This document shows positions 27,144 through 35,246 of a stretch of DNA of 64,000 nucleotides, piece by piece. Numbering within the stretch: position 1 is the stretch's first letter; each line of letters opens with the position of its first letter. The position numbers were made by a program, and so were the translations under genes. Source of the DNA: an uncultured bacterium (GTDB lineage: Bacteria > Oederibacteriota > PGYV01 > Palsa-1178); assembly GCA_937889595.1 (NCBI GenBank), contig CALAOR010000090.1, positions 1 to 64,000 of the forward strand, written 5' to 3'. Below the pieces are notes generated by a model. That model was not told the DNA's origin, made no database searches, and saw nothing but the letters and a program-made list of their open reading frames with translations.

Positions 27144-27712
27144 AAAAAATGTTCCTGTTGCTTTTGATCATGTTTGCCTTTATAACTACCGTATCAGCCT
27201 ATAAGTTCAATGTCGATTATTGGGTGCTGCAGGCAAGGGGTGGCGTGGGATACCCCATCCTGGAGTCGGGCAATCATTTAAATCTCGGCTTTTCGGGCGG
27301 CTTATCCGTGAGAAAGGGTTTTGACACTGAATTATCAGCCGGCGGCGGGGTATCATACGTGAATATGCCGTATAAAATGGCAGGCGTACCCGGGCCCTTT
27401 ACGGCGACTATCATGCAGCTTGAAGGCGTTTACGCGCCATACCTTCCGGATTTTTTCATATGGCCGTATTTAAAAGCGGGTCTCGGCATGTGGATGGTAA
27501 AATACGCCAATCTGTCATCCGCTGAAACATCGCAGTTGTCGGACCAGACAACTTTTGGGTTCCAGTTTGGGATCGGGGCCAGCTATCCGATAAATAATTT
27601 GTTTGCGGCTAATGCGGAGGTTATGTTTAACCAGGCATCTATAAGCGGCGGAACAGGCGACTTGTATAATTTTCTCACGTTCTGCGCGGGAGTTACGATG
27701 CTGCTGAAGTAA
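27140..27712 (+). CDS. Small outer-membrane beta-barrel-like protein
   Basis: A 190-residue protein with a signal peptide (MFLLLLIMFAFITTVSA) and alternating hydrophobic strands ending in a typical barrel C-terminus (NFLTFCAGVTMLLK). Glycine-rich turns (GFSGGLSVRKGFDTELSAGGG) and FQFGIGASYPINN fit an eight-stranded OmpA/OmpX-like barrel. A tandem GGAGTTC/GGAATTC-type simple repeat follows at 27717-27750. Confidence 0.75.
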   Translation: MKKMFLLLLIMFAFITTVSAYKFNVDYWVLQARGGVGYPILESGNHLNLGFSGGLSVRKGFDTELSAGGGVSYVNMPYKMAGVPGPFTATIMQLEGVYAPYLPDFFIWPYLKAGLGMWMVKYANLSSAETSQLSDQTTFGFQFGIGASYPINNLFAANAEVMFNQASISGGTGDLYNFLTFCAGVTMLLK

Positions 27713-27830
27713 GGCGAGTTCGGAATTCGGAGTTCGGAGTTCGGAATTCAAAAGTGCCGATGTTGGAGTGGAACGACAGGTTTATGAATTTAATGCAACA
27801 ACAAACATATGAAAAAGGAGCACCACAGTA

Positions 27831-28571
27831 ATGGAAAATAAAGCGAAACATCACAAGATGAAGCACAGGGATATTATTAAAATGGTAAAACGGAATGAGA
27901 CCCAGGAATTCGTGAACGGCGCGGAACATTTTTTTAAGAAAAATATGGAAGGCATGGTAATAGGCGCAATAACGGTTTTGATAGTTGTAATTGCGGTGCC
28001 GCTTTTCCTGAATTTCAGGGCAGGCAATAACTTAAAGGCCGAGCAGGCGCTTTCAGAAGCGAATTACTACATAAACAGGCCGGTTTTGGACGATGCGCAG
28101 GCTGCTATGTACGGTTTTTTCAGGACAAACAAGGAAAAATATGAAAAGGCGCAGGCTTCTTACATGTCGGTCCTTCAGGATTATAAAGGAACGGACGCTG
28201 TCCCGGCTGCGTACCTCGGCCTGGCAAACTCATTTTATAATAACGGACAGTATAAAGAGTCGCTTGAGTATTATGCATCATTCATAACAAAGTACCCGAA
28301 CGACCCACTTGTATCCGAGGCATACTCGGGAAAAGCATATACGCTTTTTCAGACCGGCCAATACGGGGACGCTGTGAAAGAATGGGAAATAGTGCAGAAA
28401 AAATACAACGGCGGCAATAATCCCGATGATATAAAGCTCAGGATCGCTGAAAGCTACCTAAAGGCGGGAAACAAACCTGCGGCAAAGGCCATATGCGATG
28501 AAATGATAAAAAGCGGCAAGGATAACTACTGGATGAGCGCCGCGAAAGACATGGCTTCAAGAGCACAATAA
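27831..28571 (+). CDS. Membrane-anchored TPR protein
   Basis: A 246-residue protein. A basic N-terminus (residues 1-40) precedes one membrane helix (about 43-62, GMVIGAITVLIVVIAVPLFL), then tetratricopeptide-type helices with AAYLGLANSFYNNGQYKESL and AYSGKAYTLFQTGQYGDAV. The layout is that of YfgM/CpoB-like periplasmic adaptors. It ends 3 bases before the sugar-binding protein gene, so it may be part of the transporter operon or simply precede it. Confidence 0.82.
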   Translation: MENKAKHHKMKHRDIIKMVKRNETQEFVNGAEHFFKKNMEGMVIGAITVLIVVIAVPLFLNFRAGNNLKAEQALSEANYYINRPVLDDAQAAMYGFFRTNKEKYEKAQASYMSVLQDYKGTDAVPAAYLGLANSFYNNGQYKESLEYYASFITKYPNDPLVSEAYSGKAYTLFQTGQYGDAVKEWEIVQKKYNGGNNPDDIKLRIAESYLKAGNKPAAKAICDEMIKSGKDNYWMSAAKDMASRAQ

Positions 28572-28574
28572 AAG

Positions 28575-29846
28575 GTGGATAAATATTTGAAAAAAACAAT
28601 AATTTTTCTTGCGGGGCTGGCAGTAATGCTTGTATTTCCAGTTATTGCCCTGCGGGCAGCGGAAACAGACACGGTCCTTACCGTATGGAACATGCCGTCT
28701 TCCGCGGACGAAAAACAACTGCAGGTCTGGAATGAGGAAAAAGCGGCATTTGAAAAAATGTTTCCCGGAGTCAAAGTTAACGGGATATCCCGTGAGTACA
28801 AACCCCAGGAGTTTGTCAGCGTGATGGCTTCCGGAAAAGGCCCCGATGTGGTTCACGTGCCCATATCCGCAATACCTTCCATGGCCAAATTCGGGTTCCT
28901 TGCCGTTTTAAATGAAGAAACAGACACCTGGACGCAGAAAGACTACATGCCCTCGATAATGTGGGACGCGGTAAAAATGGACAATAAAATATACGGCATA
29001 CCGTATGATTCATATTTTACCACCTTGTTTTACAGAAAAGATATTTTTGAAAAGTGCGGCATCAGGCAGGCCCCGCAGACGTGGCAGGACATTATCATTT
29101 ACAGCGAGGCGATAAATAAAAAGATGCCCGGCACATGGGGCATGGCGCTGTCCCCGGACATGTCAACCTTCATTGATTTCATATGGCAGGCAGGTGGGGA
29201 TATTTATGCGCGGGGAGAGGTTAACTTAAATAACAACGGCGTTGTGAAGGCGCTGCAGTTCTGGCACTCCCTGAAGTGGAAGTATAATGTAATGCCGCCG
29301 CAGAATATATTTTATGAAAGCGACGTGGAGCAGCTCTTTGCCGCGGGCAAGATAGCGATGATGCCCGGGGTCGCCAAAAGGCTCCCTGTAATGTCCAGAC
29401 GGTACGGGCTTGACATGGCAAATGTGGAAATAGTGCCGCTGCCCCAGGGCGATACGGGGATCAAGGCATGGCACGCTGGAGGCGAAGCATTTATAATAAA
29501 CGCAGGCATAACCGCTGAAAAGAAAAAGCTGGCATGGGAGTATGTCAAGAACACCATTTCGCCGCTTACGCAGCTGTCGCGTTTTATGAGGATGAAGGAA
29601 CTGAACATGATAATATTCCCGGGGGATTTTTCATGCGCGACAAACCTCGTGAACAGGCCCGAGTTCGCGAACATAAAAGGGCTGATAACTTTCGCCCATG
29701 CGGAACCGACCTATCATAAATGGCCGATGATCAAGGAAGATTTTAACAGATATGTGCTTGAAAAAATATTCATAAACGCCGATGTCGATTACGGGCAGGT
29801 GTTGAATGATTTCATGGAAAGGGTGAAAAAAGAATACAATGAGTGA
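28575..29846 (+). CDS. ABC sugar transporter, solute-binding protein
   Basis: A 423-residue periplasmic binding protein of the family-1 (oligosaccharide) type. A signal peptide (LAGLAVMLVFPVIALRA) lacks a lipobox cysteine. The mature start TVLTVWNMPSSADEKQLQVW, the GKGPDVVHVPISAIPSMAKFG block and GIPYDSYFTTLFYRKDIFEKCGI are typical. The start is GTG at 28575 after AAAAGGTG. It overlaps the first permease by 8 bases. Substrate unknown; an oligosaccharide is likely. Confidence 0.9.
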   Translation: MDKYLKKTIIFLAGLAVMLVFPVIALRAAETDTVLTVWNMPSSADEKQLQVWNEEKAAFEKMFPGVKVNGISREYKPQEFVSVMASGKGPDVVHVPISAIPSMAKFGFLAVLNEETDTWTQKDYMPSIMWDAVKMDNKIYGIPYDSYFTTLFYRKDIFEKCGIRQAPQTWQDIIIYSEAINKKMPGTWGMALSPDMSTFIDFIWQAGGDIYARGEVNLNNNGVVKALQFWHSLKWKYNVMPPQNIFYESDVEQLFAAGKIAMMPGVAKRLPVMSRRYGLDMANVEIVPLPQGDTGIKAWHAGGEAFIINAGITAEKKKLAWEYVKNTISPLTQLSRFMRMKELNMIIFPGDFSCATNLVNRPEFANIKGLITFAHAEPTYHKWPMIKEDFNRYVLEKIFINADVDYGQVLNDFMERVKKEYNE

Positions 29847-31119
29847 TGATATATTCGGGAGAGTAGGGAACGACCTGTCAGAGAATGCCATAAAAGGCAT
29901 GGTGGATGACGAACTCAAAAGCCATAAAAAGGAGGATGTTTCCCTCCCGATTATAAAGCTTAAGCTCGCGCCTACCGTTGATAATGTCGTTGACATAAAG
30001 AAAAAAGAGAAAAAAGAAAAGCCGAAGGAAAGCGTTTTCCAGGTGCCTGGCGCGCCGGGTCTTATAAGCGTTAAAATGGAAAGCACGGTCAGGCTTCCCG
30101 ATACCCTGACGCCGTCACAAAAACTCAAAAAAGCTTTCCGCTACAGGCGGTATGGAAGACCTGCCAGGCAGACGCTGCCCAGTACAGTGATTGTAAAACC
30201 GCTGCCTGAATACAAGAAACAGGACATGATGAAACTTAAGGGATACAAATTGAAAAAATCCCTTTTGGGGGCCCAGATGGTGCTGCCGGCCCTGCTTGTA
30301 TTCCTGCTTTTTTCCTGGCTGCCCATCCTGAAAACATTCACGATAGCGTTCCAGAAGTTTGAAACAATAAATAAGCCGGTATATGTCGGGCTTGCCAACT
30401 TCACGAAGATCCTTTACGATCCGAAATTCTGGGAAGCCTGCGCGCACTCGGGGATATTGTCGGCAATCGTAATAGCCATAGGCACATGGATACCGCTTTT
30501 TCTAGCACTGTACGTTTATGAAGTGAGGCGCGGGTCCAGCCTGCTTAAGATACTCTATTTCATCCCCTTTTTGACCCCGGCAGTGCCCGCGGCCATACTG
30601 TGGAAGTGGATTTACAGCCAGGGTTTTGGCCTCATAAATGGGTGCCTTTCATTTATCCTGGGCCACCCGGTTGCCATAGGATGGCTGACGGATTCAAAGC
30701 TTGTGCTTTTATCGATCGCGATAGTTTTTATATGGAAAAACACGGGCTGGGCCATGCTTATATACATGGCGGGCCTCCAGAATATACCCAAAAATCTTTT
30801 CGAGGATGCGTCCCTTAACGGCGCGAGCGTCTGGTCCAAGATAAAAAATATCATAGTGCCATCCCTGATCCCGGTGATCATGGCGGTGGTTTTCATACAG
30901 ATCATAAACGGCATGCAGGTCTTTACCGAAGTATATATAATGACGAACGGGGGCCCGGAAGGCTCCTCCGAGGTCATAGCCACATATATGTATAAGAAGG
31001 CTTTCCTGTACATGGATATCGGGTACGCGTCGGGAGTAGCGGTATTCTTCCTGTTCCTGCTCGTATCCATCACGCTGCTCAGGATGAACCTCTCCGGCGG
31101 AAAAAGGAGCAACAGGTAA
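29839..31119 (+). CDS. ABC sugar transporter permease (MalF-like) with long N-terminal extension
   Basis: A 426-residue inner-membrane protein. The permease part (about 141-426) has six helices and the EAA loop EDASLNGASVWSKIKNIIVP that docks the ATPase. The first 140 residues form a charged Lys/Glu/Pro-rich cytoplasmic region (KKKEKKEKPKE), not part of ordinary MalF- or UgpA-type permeases of about 290 residues. It overlaps both the binding-protein gene and, by one base, the next permease. Confidence 0.9.
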   Translation: MSDDIFGRVGNDLSENAIKGMVDDELKSHKKEDVSLPIIKLKLAPTVDNVVDIKKKEKKEKPKESVFQVPGAPGLISVKMESTVRLPDTLTPSQKLKKAFRYRRYGRPARQTLPSTVIVKPLPEYKKQDMMKLKGYKLKKSLLGAQMVLPALLVFLLFSWLPILKTFTIAFQKFETINKPVYVGLANFTKILYDPKFWEACAHSGILSAIVIAIGTWIPLFLALYVYEVRRGSSLLKILYFIPFLTPAVPAAILWKWIYSQGFGLINGCLSFILGHPVAIGWLTDSKLVLLSIAIVFIWKNTGWAMLIYMAGLQNIPKNLFEDASLNGASVWSKIKNIIVPSLIPVIMAVVFIQIINGMQVFTEVYIMTNGGPEGSSEVIATYMYKKAFLYMDIGYASGVAVFFLFLLVSITLLRMNLSGGKRSNR

Positions 31120-32033
31120 TGGCGAAGAAAAAACGGAATATTCCCGACGACGGAACGTATATTTTTCCGGCATATGAATTAAAGGACCGGAATAACATGC
31201 TCATATACAGGATATGGGGGGCGGTTGTTTTTGCCGGAGCCTTCCTGACGGCCTTACCCTTTTTATGGATGCTCATTACGGCGGTCATGCCGACGGAACT
31301 CATATTTGCGCCTATTACAAAAATAGCCGCGGGCTTTAAGGTTGATTTCAGCCATTTTGCCAGGGCGTGGGAGATAACGCCATTTTTGGGGTACTTCTTA
31401 AACAGCATACTTGTCGCCGGCTCGGTAGTCGCCGGGCAGATATTGATATCGGCCATGGCCGCCTATTCGCTCTCAAAATTAAGGCCGCCCATGTACCAGG
31501 TTATCATGGCGCTTCTGTTATCCACCATACTCATCCCTTTTGAGACCATCGCCATACCTTTGTACCTTTTCATGAGGGATTTTTCAATTGCCGGTTTTTT
31601 CAAGCTGAACCTCATCAATACTTACTGGGCCCTGATCTTACCCGGGCTGGCGAACGCTTTTAACATATTTATTTTTAAAAGCTTCTTTGACAAGCTGCCG
31701 AATGATTTCATAGAGGCGGCGAGGGTTGACGGGTATTCCGAGATATCGATATTTTTCAAGATCATAATACCCATATCGCGTTCCATCATAACGGTGATCG
31801 CGATACTTAACTTTGTGACTATCTGGAATTCCTTTTTCTGGCCGTTGATCGTGACAAATGAACCGAATATTTACACACTCATGCTCGGCATATATAAGAT
31901 AATAGAAGAGGGCCAGCCATGGAACGTGGTAATGGCGGCGGTGACAATATCCATGGTGCCGACCATAGTGGGATTTGCAATATTCCAGAAGCAGGTAATG
32001 AGAGGGATACTGTTTACGACGCTGCAGGAATAA
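31119..32033 (+). CDS. ABC sugar transporter permease (MalG-like)
   Basis: A 304-residue inner-membrane protein with six helices. The EAA loop reads EAARVDGYSEISIFFKIIIP, and SLSKLR-like AYSLSKLRPPMYQVIMALLLST is typical. It is the second subunit of the import channel. The ATG shares one base with the preceding stop (TAATG). No ATPase gene follows, so the transporter must use an ATPase from elsewhere. Confidence 0.92.
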   Translation: MAKKKRNIPDDGTYIFPAYELKDRNNMLIYRIWGAVVFAGAFLTALPFLWMLITAVMPTELIFAPITKIAAGFKVDFSHFARAWEITPFLGYFLNSILVAGSVVAGQILISAMAAYSLSKLRPPMYQVIMALLLSTILIPFETIAIPLYLFMRDFSIAGFFKLNLINTYWALILPGLANAFNIFIFKSFFDKLPNDFIEAARVDGYSEISIFFKIIIPISRSIITVIAILNFVTIWNSFFWPLIVTNEPNIYTLMLGIYKIIEEGQPWNVVMAAVTISMVPTIVGFAIFQKQVMRGILFTTLQE

Positions 32034-32046
32034 AGGCAGGCACGGG

Positions 32047-32203
32047 AAATTAAAAATTCAAAATTTAAAATGTAAAATTAAGGTGTCGCTTTGCGACCTT
32101 ATTATAATATTGCAAGGGCGATAGCCCGCAGCAATAGACGACAATTTTTAATTTTTAATTTTTAATTTTTAATTTTTAATTTTGAATTTTTAATTTTTAA
32201 TTA
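32047..32203. repeat. AT-rich inverted repeat with AATTTTT tandem units
   Basis: The right half (32142-32203) is a run of about eight AATTTTT-like heptamers. The left half (32047-32080) is the A-rich counterpart, so the two can pair. The centre contains two small hairpins, TCGCTTTGCGA and GGGCGATAGCCC. It sits between the permease gene and a small membrane protein gene. Confidence 0.6.
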
Positions 32204-32216
32204 AAGGGAGGTATTT

Positions 32217-32387
32217 ATGGCAAAGGCAAAAACGAAAAAAATATCCCGCAACATAAACATGGTCGAGCATGAGTTGAGGCTGAAGTCGATCGGCTTGTCC
32301 GAGCGGGTAAAAAAACTTATTTTAAGGGCTGTTTTAATACTCATACCTGTCATGCTGGTTATTTATTGGTTTGCAAAGACAAAATAG
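32217..32387 (+). CDS. Small single-pass membrane protein
   Basis: A 56-residue protein found by reading the gap: a basic N-terminus (MAKAKTKKISRNINMVEHE), then one C-terminal hydrophobic helix (ILRAVLILIPVMLVIYWFA) and a TK end. AAAGGGAGG lies 6 bases before the ATG. It ends 2 bases before the YqeK-like gene, so both are likely one transcript. I do not recognise a family. Confidence 0.7.
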   Translation: MAKAKTKKISRNINMVEHELRLKSIGLSERVKKLILRAVLILIPVMLVIYWFAKTK

Positions 32388-32389
32388 GC

Positions 32390-32980
32390 ATGAAAAAAAA
32401 CCTGAAGTCCACGGCCCTTTGTGATGCGGAAAATAAGATAAAGGGTATGCTGGATGAAAAGCGTTTTATCCACAGCATAGCCGTCGCACAAACCGCTGTT
32501 ATTATCGCGGAAAAGTACGGGCTGGATAAAAAAAAGGCGGAACTGGCCGGATTATTACATGATTGCGCCAGGGATCTAAGCGGTTTAAAGCAGCAATATT
32601 TCATAAAAAAATATAAGATAAGGTTTGATTCTGTTTCAAAAAAAATCCCGGGTTTAAGGCACAGTTTCCTCGGCGCATACGTTGCCATGGAGGAATTTAA
32701 TGTAAAAGACAGGGAAGTGCTTGAGGCAATTAAATATCATACCGCGGGAAACGCCTCAATGGGGCCCATAGCAAAGGCGGTGTACATCGCGGATTATACG
32801 GAAATCAACAGAAAATACCGGTCTTCGGAAAAAATAAGGGCAAAAATAAAGACAAATATTTCGCTTGACGAAATGGCCGGACTTGTGTTAAAAGATAAGT
32901 TAGGTTACCTTGTAGAGGAAGGTAAACTGATACATAAAGACTCGGTCGATATGTGGAACCAATATAACCATAACATCTGA
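32390..32980 (+). CDS. YqeK-family HD-domain phosphohydrolase
   Basis: A 196-residue cytosolic protein. HD motifs are visible: RFIHSIAVAQTAV (H28), LAGLLHDCARDL (H57, D58), GLRHSFLGAYVA, AIKYHTAGNASMGPIAKAVYIADYTE. This order matches YqeK, a symmetrical Ap4A hydrolase in characterised bacteria. In many genomes yqeK stands next to nadD and rsfS, which is not the case here. I start at ATG 32390; an upstream in-frame start overlaps the small membrane protein. Confidence 0.87.
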   Translation: MKKNLKSTALCDAENKIKGMLDEKRFIHSIAVAQTAVIIAEKYGLDKKKAELAGLLHDCARDLSGLKQQYFIKKYKIRFDSVSKKIPGLRHSFLGAYVAMEEFNVKDREVLEAIKYHTAGNASMGPIAKAVYIADYTEINRKYRSSEKIRAKIKTNISLDEMAGLVLKDKLGYLVEEGKLIHKDSVDMWNQYNHNI

Positions 32981-33103
32981 AATATGACCCTCTAATACTC
33001 AAAATCCGACTTTAATTTATTTGTGAATAATTTTATTGAACTTAAGCGTCTGTGTAGGTATTTTGTAAGAATTTAATAAACTTATAAAAAACTTGCAAAA
33101 AAC

Positions 33104-33131
33104 TTGACACGGGCGCTCTGTGTGTTATAAT
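33104..33131 (+). promoter_or_regulatory. Sigma-70 promoter
   Basis: TTGACA (33104-33109) and TATAAT (33126-33131) with a 16-base spacer, about 40 bases before the next ATG. The preceding stretch contains direct repeats of AACTTG (AACTTGCAAAAAACTTGACA). Confidence 0.83.
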
Positions 33132-33171
33132 TTGTATGTCGGAAAATTGATACAAAAAGGCGGCAGTTTAT

Positions 33172-33531
33172 ATGGATATGGATCCGAGGCACGTTCAGTT
33201 AAAAGAGCTGTTAACCACAAAAGAAGCCCTGGGTATCATATGCTATGGCAAGCATCATAACCAAAAACAGGTCAGTTGCACAAGGCTTTCGGAACTCCTC
33301 AAGGTTCCCATAAATAAAATAAAGGAAATATGCTCCAAACTTGAGGAACTCAATGTGGTCACTGTAATTAAATTGGGTGTTGATCTTGAGCTTGAGTTCA
33401 TTGAACATGAAAATGACGATGTAAAGCATATCATAGACGAGGCCATCTGGGAAAACAAGCAGGAATACGGCAAAATATACAAAAGGCTGATAACTTCGGA
33501 ACTGATGGATTTCATGGACGGCGACAAGTAA
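33172..33531 (+). CDS. Predicted winged-helix-like regulator
   Basis: A 119-residue soluble protein. VSCTRLSELLKVPINKIKEI followed by CSKLEELNVVTVIKLGVDLELEF has the look of a helix-turn-helix with a beta wing, as in Rrf2- or MarR-like small regulators, but I cannot assign the family. The second half is acidic (HENDDVKHIIDEAIWENKQE). It has its own consensus promoter and stands alone. Confidence 0.6.
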   Translation: MDMDPRHVQLKELLTTKEALGIICYGKHHNQKQVSCTRLSELLKVPINKIKEICSKLEELNVVTVIKLGVDLELEFIEHENDDVKHIIDEAIWENKQEYGKIYKRLITSELMDFMDGDK

Positions 33532-33578
33532 GACAGGTGTGTTTAAATCACCGGATATTCGGATATAATACGCATCCT

Positions 33579-33651
33579 GTAGTGGCGGAATATAATTCCG
33601 CCATTGGAAGGCCCGCTAACCACATTTGGCCGAATAATATTTGGCCACTAC
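33579..33651. repeat. REPIN-like pair, GTAGTGGC type, copy 1
   Basis: Left unit: GTAG foot plus TGGCGGAATATAATTCCGCCA. Right unit: TGGCCGAATAATATTTGGCCA plus CTAC foot, in inverted orientation. The whole is 73 bases and ends in GTAG and CTAC. A second copy with diverged stems is at 42150-42242. Confidence 0.72.
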
Positions 33652-33692
33652 AATAATAATCCCATCCAGTACCCATGTTTTTGCCTTAACCC

Positions 33693-33720
33693 TTGACTTT
33701 GTCTTTCTATACGGTATAAT
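33693..33720 (+). promoter_or_regulatory. Sigma-70 promoter of the outer-membrane module
   Basis: TTGACT (33693-33698) and TATAAT (33715-33720) with a 16-base spacer, 44 bases before the ATG at 33765. It probably drives the next three genes, whose gaps are 8-18 bases. Confidence 0.78.
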
Positions 33721-33764
33721 CTTGTATATGTAACAGGGATAAAACCTAATTACGTGGAGGAAAA

Positions 33765-35228
33765 ATGAAAAATAAGTTTTTAATAATTCCGATTCTATTG
33801 TCCCTTTTTGCCCATCCTTTATTATCCAAAACCACGATCACGCTCAATGAGTTCAACGGCGGGTCATTTTCCTTTAACCTGGGTTTTAATGCCGACTGGA
33901 TGTACGGCTCCCGCGGAGACGCGCTCAGGATGGGAGGGGCCATGTCCACGCTTGATAATACGCCGAGTTTTACCTCCTATAATCCGGCGGTACTGTGCTA
34001 TCTTAAATCAGGCACGGCATCTATGGGATTCGTGCCGGTGAGCATAATATCCAGTGATGTGTTTTACGGCATGGCAAAATCTTTTGCGGGCAACCAGCTC
34101 AAAGGCAATACTTTTAATGATTTTTTAAAAGGCACTGTAAATGACGCGTTAAACGGGAGCAATGGCCCTTTGAAGGATATCACCATAGCCCCGGGAGTGA
34201 CCACAAACGTGGACAATGTGGATGCGTCGTTCGGCCAGACAACGGGTCTTATGGGGTTTGAAATAATGGCGCCTTTTGCCAAAGGGCAGGCGGCTTTTGC
34301 TTTTGCCAGGGAAAACAAGGCTTCGGTGGACCTTTCCATGATGCTCACAGGGCTCGATGCCCTTGTAAATGTTAAAGACCCGTCGCAGCCTTTATTAAAT
34401 ATAGACATGAGGGCAAAGCTGAACGCAGTTTTAAATTTTCGCGCCGATAACATCGTGACTTCATTCGGAGTGGGCAGAAAACTCACGCCCGAGTGGGGAG
34501 TAGGCTGTGTGGCCGAACATTATGACTCGCAATTCCTGCTTGACGGCAAGGCTGAAGCCGACGGCACAGCGACATACAGCGGCACCACCATGTCGTTTAA
34601 CACAAACCCGGGCAACTCCCTGGAGCAGAGCGCGAACGCGGATATCAACGGCGAGGCATGGGGCTTAAGGTTCGGCACAAGTTATCATTTCCTGAAAGAT
34701 TCAATTGAACTCGGCGCTGATGTGTCTGTGCAGCCGCAGATAAACTATAGAGGCACTCCCGAAGTCATGATGCATACCATACCGGACACCATAGACCTTT
34801 CGGATTTCACAAAAACCCAGTTGCAGCCAATTACCATTACCAGCGGCTCTTTACAATTAAAGCTCCCGTCCTTTATCAGGTTGACCGCGGCATTTAAGGG
34901 CAGCGCCGTAATAAACTACACCCATTATTTTGACAGCTACAGACTGAAGTACAATAACGGCACCGACAACATGGAATTTGACCTGCAGATGATGGACTCG
35001 GCCAACCTTGGTTTTAACTTTGGAGTATTCCAGATCGGAGCGGGCGCCATATATACGAGGGTGTATGAAAAAACAAACGGGGTCCAGAAAAACATAGCCT
35101 GGCTGGCCATACCCATGTTTTCAACGGGCGCGGTCATACCCATAGGAGATTACCTGAAATGGGAGATCGACCTTTTTGTTTTCCCGATGTCCGTCCTGAA
35201 AACCGCGATAACGTACACGTTCTTATAA
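33765..35228 (+). CDS. Outer-membrane barrel protein, PorV/FadL-like
   Basis: A 487-residue protein with a signal peptide (KFLIIPILLSLFAHPLLS). Near the mature N-terminus, GSRGDALRMGGAMSTLDNTPSFTSYNPAVL resembles the aligned block of PorV/UPF0164 and FadL-like proteins (R-x-x-GMGGA-x-TA...NPA). Amphipathic strands fill the rest, and it ends in a terminal aromatic strand (AITYTFL). It is first in a three-gene set with the large surface protein and a second PorV-like barrel. Its cargo or function is inferred only. Confidence 0.78.
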   Translation: MKNKFLIIPILLSLFAHPLLSKTTITLNEFNGGSFSFNLGFNADWMYGSRGDALRMGGAMSTLDNTPSFTSYNPAVLCYLKSGTASMGFVPVSIISSDVFYGMAKSFAGNQLKGNTFNDFLKGTVNDALNGSNGPLKDITIAPGVTTNVDNVDASFGQTTGLMGFEIMAPFAKGQAAFAFARENKASVDLSMMLTGLDALVNVKDPSQPLLNIDMRAKLNAVLNFRADNIVTSFGVGRKLTPEWGVGCVAEHYDSQFLLDGKAEADGTATYSGTTMSFNTNPGNSLEQSANADINGEAWGLRFGTSYHFLKDSIELGADVSVQPQINYRGTPEVMMHTIPDTIDLSDFTKTQLQPITITSGSLQLKLPSFIRLTAAFKGSAVINYTHYFDSYRLKYNNGTDNMEFDLQMMDSANLGFNFGVFQIGAGAIYTRVYEKTNGVQKNIAWLAIPMFSTGAVIPIGDYLKWEIDLFVFPMSVLKTAITYTFL

Positions 35229-35246
35229 AATATTCCGGGAGGAAAC

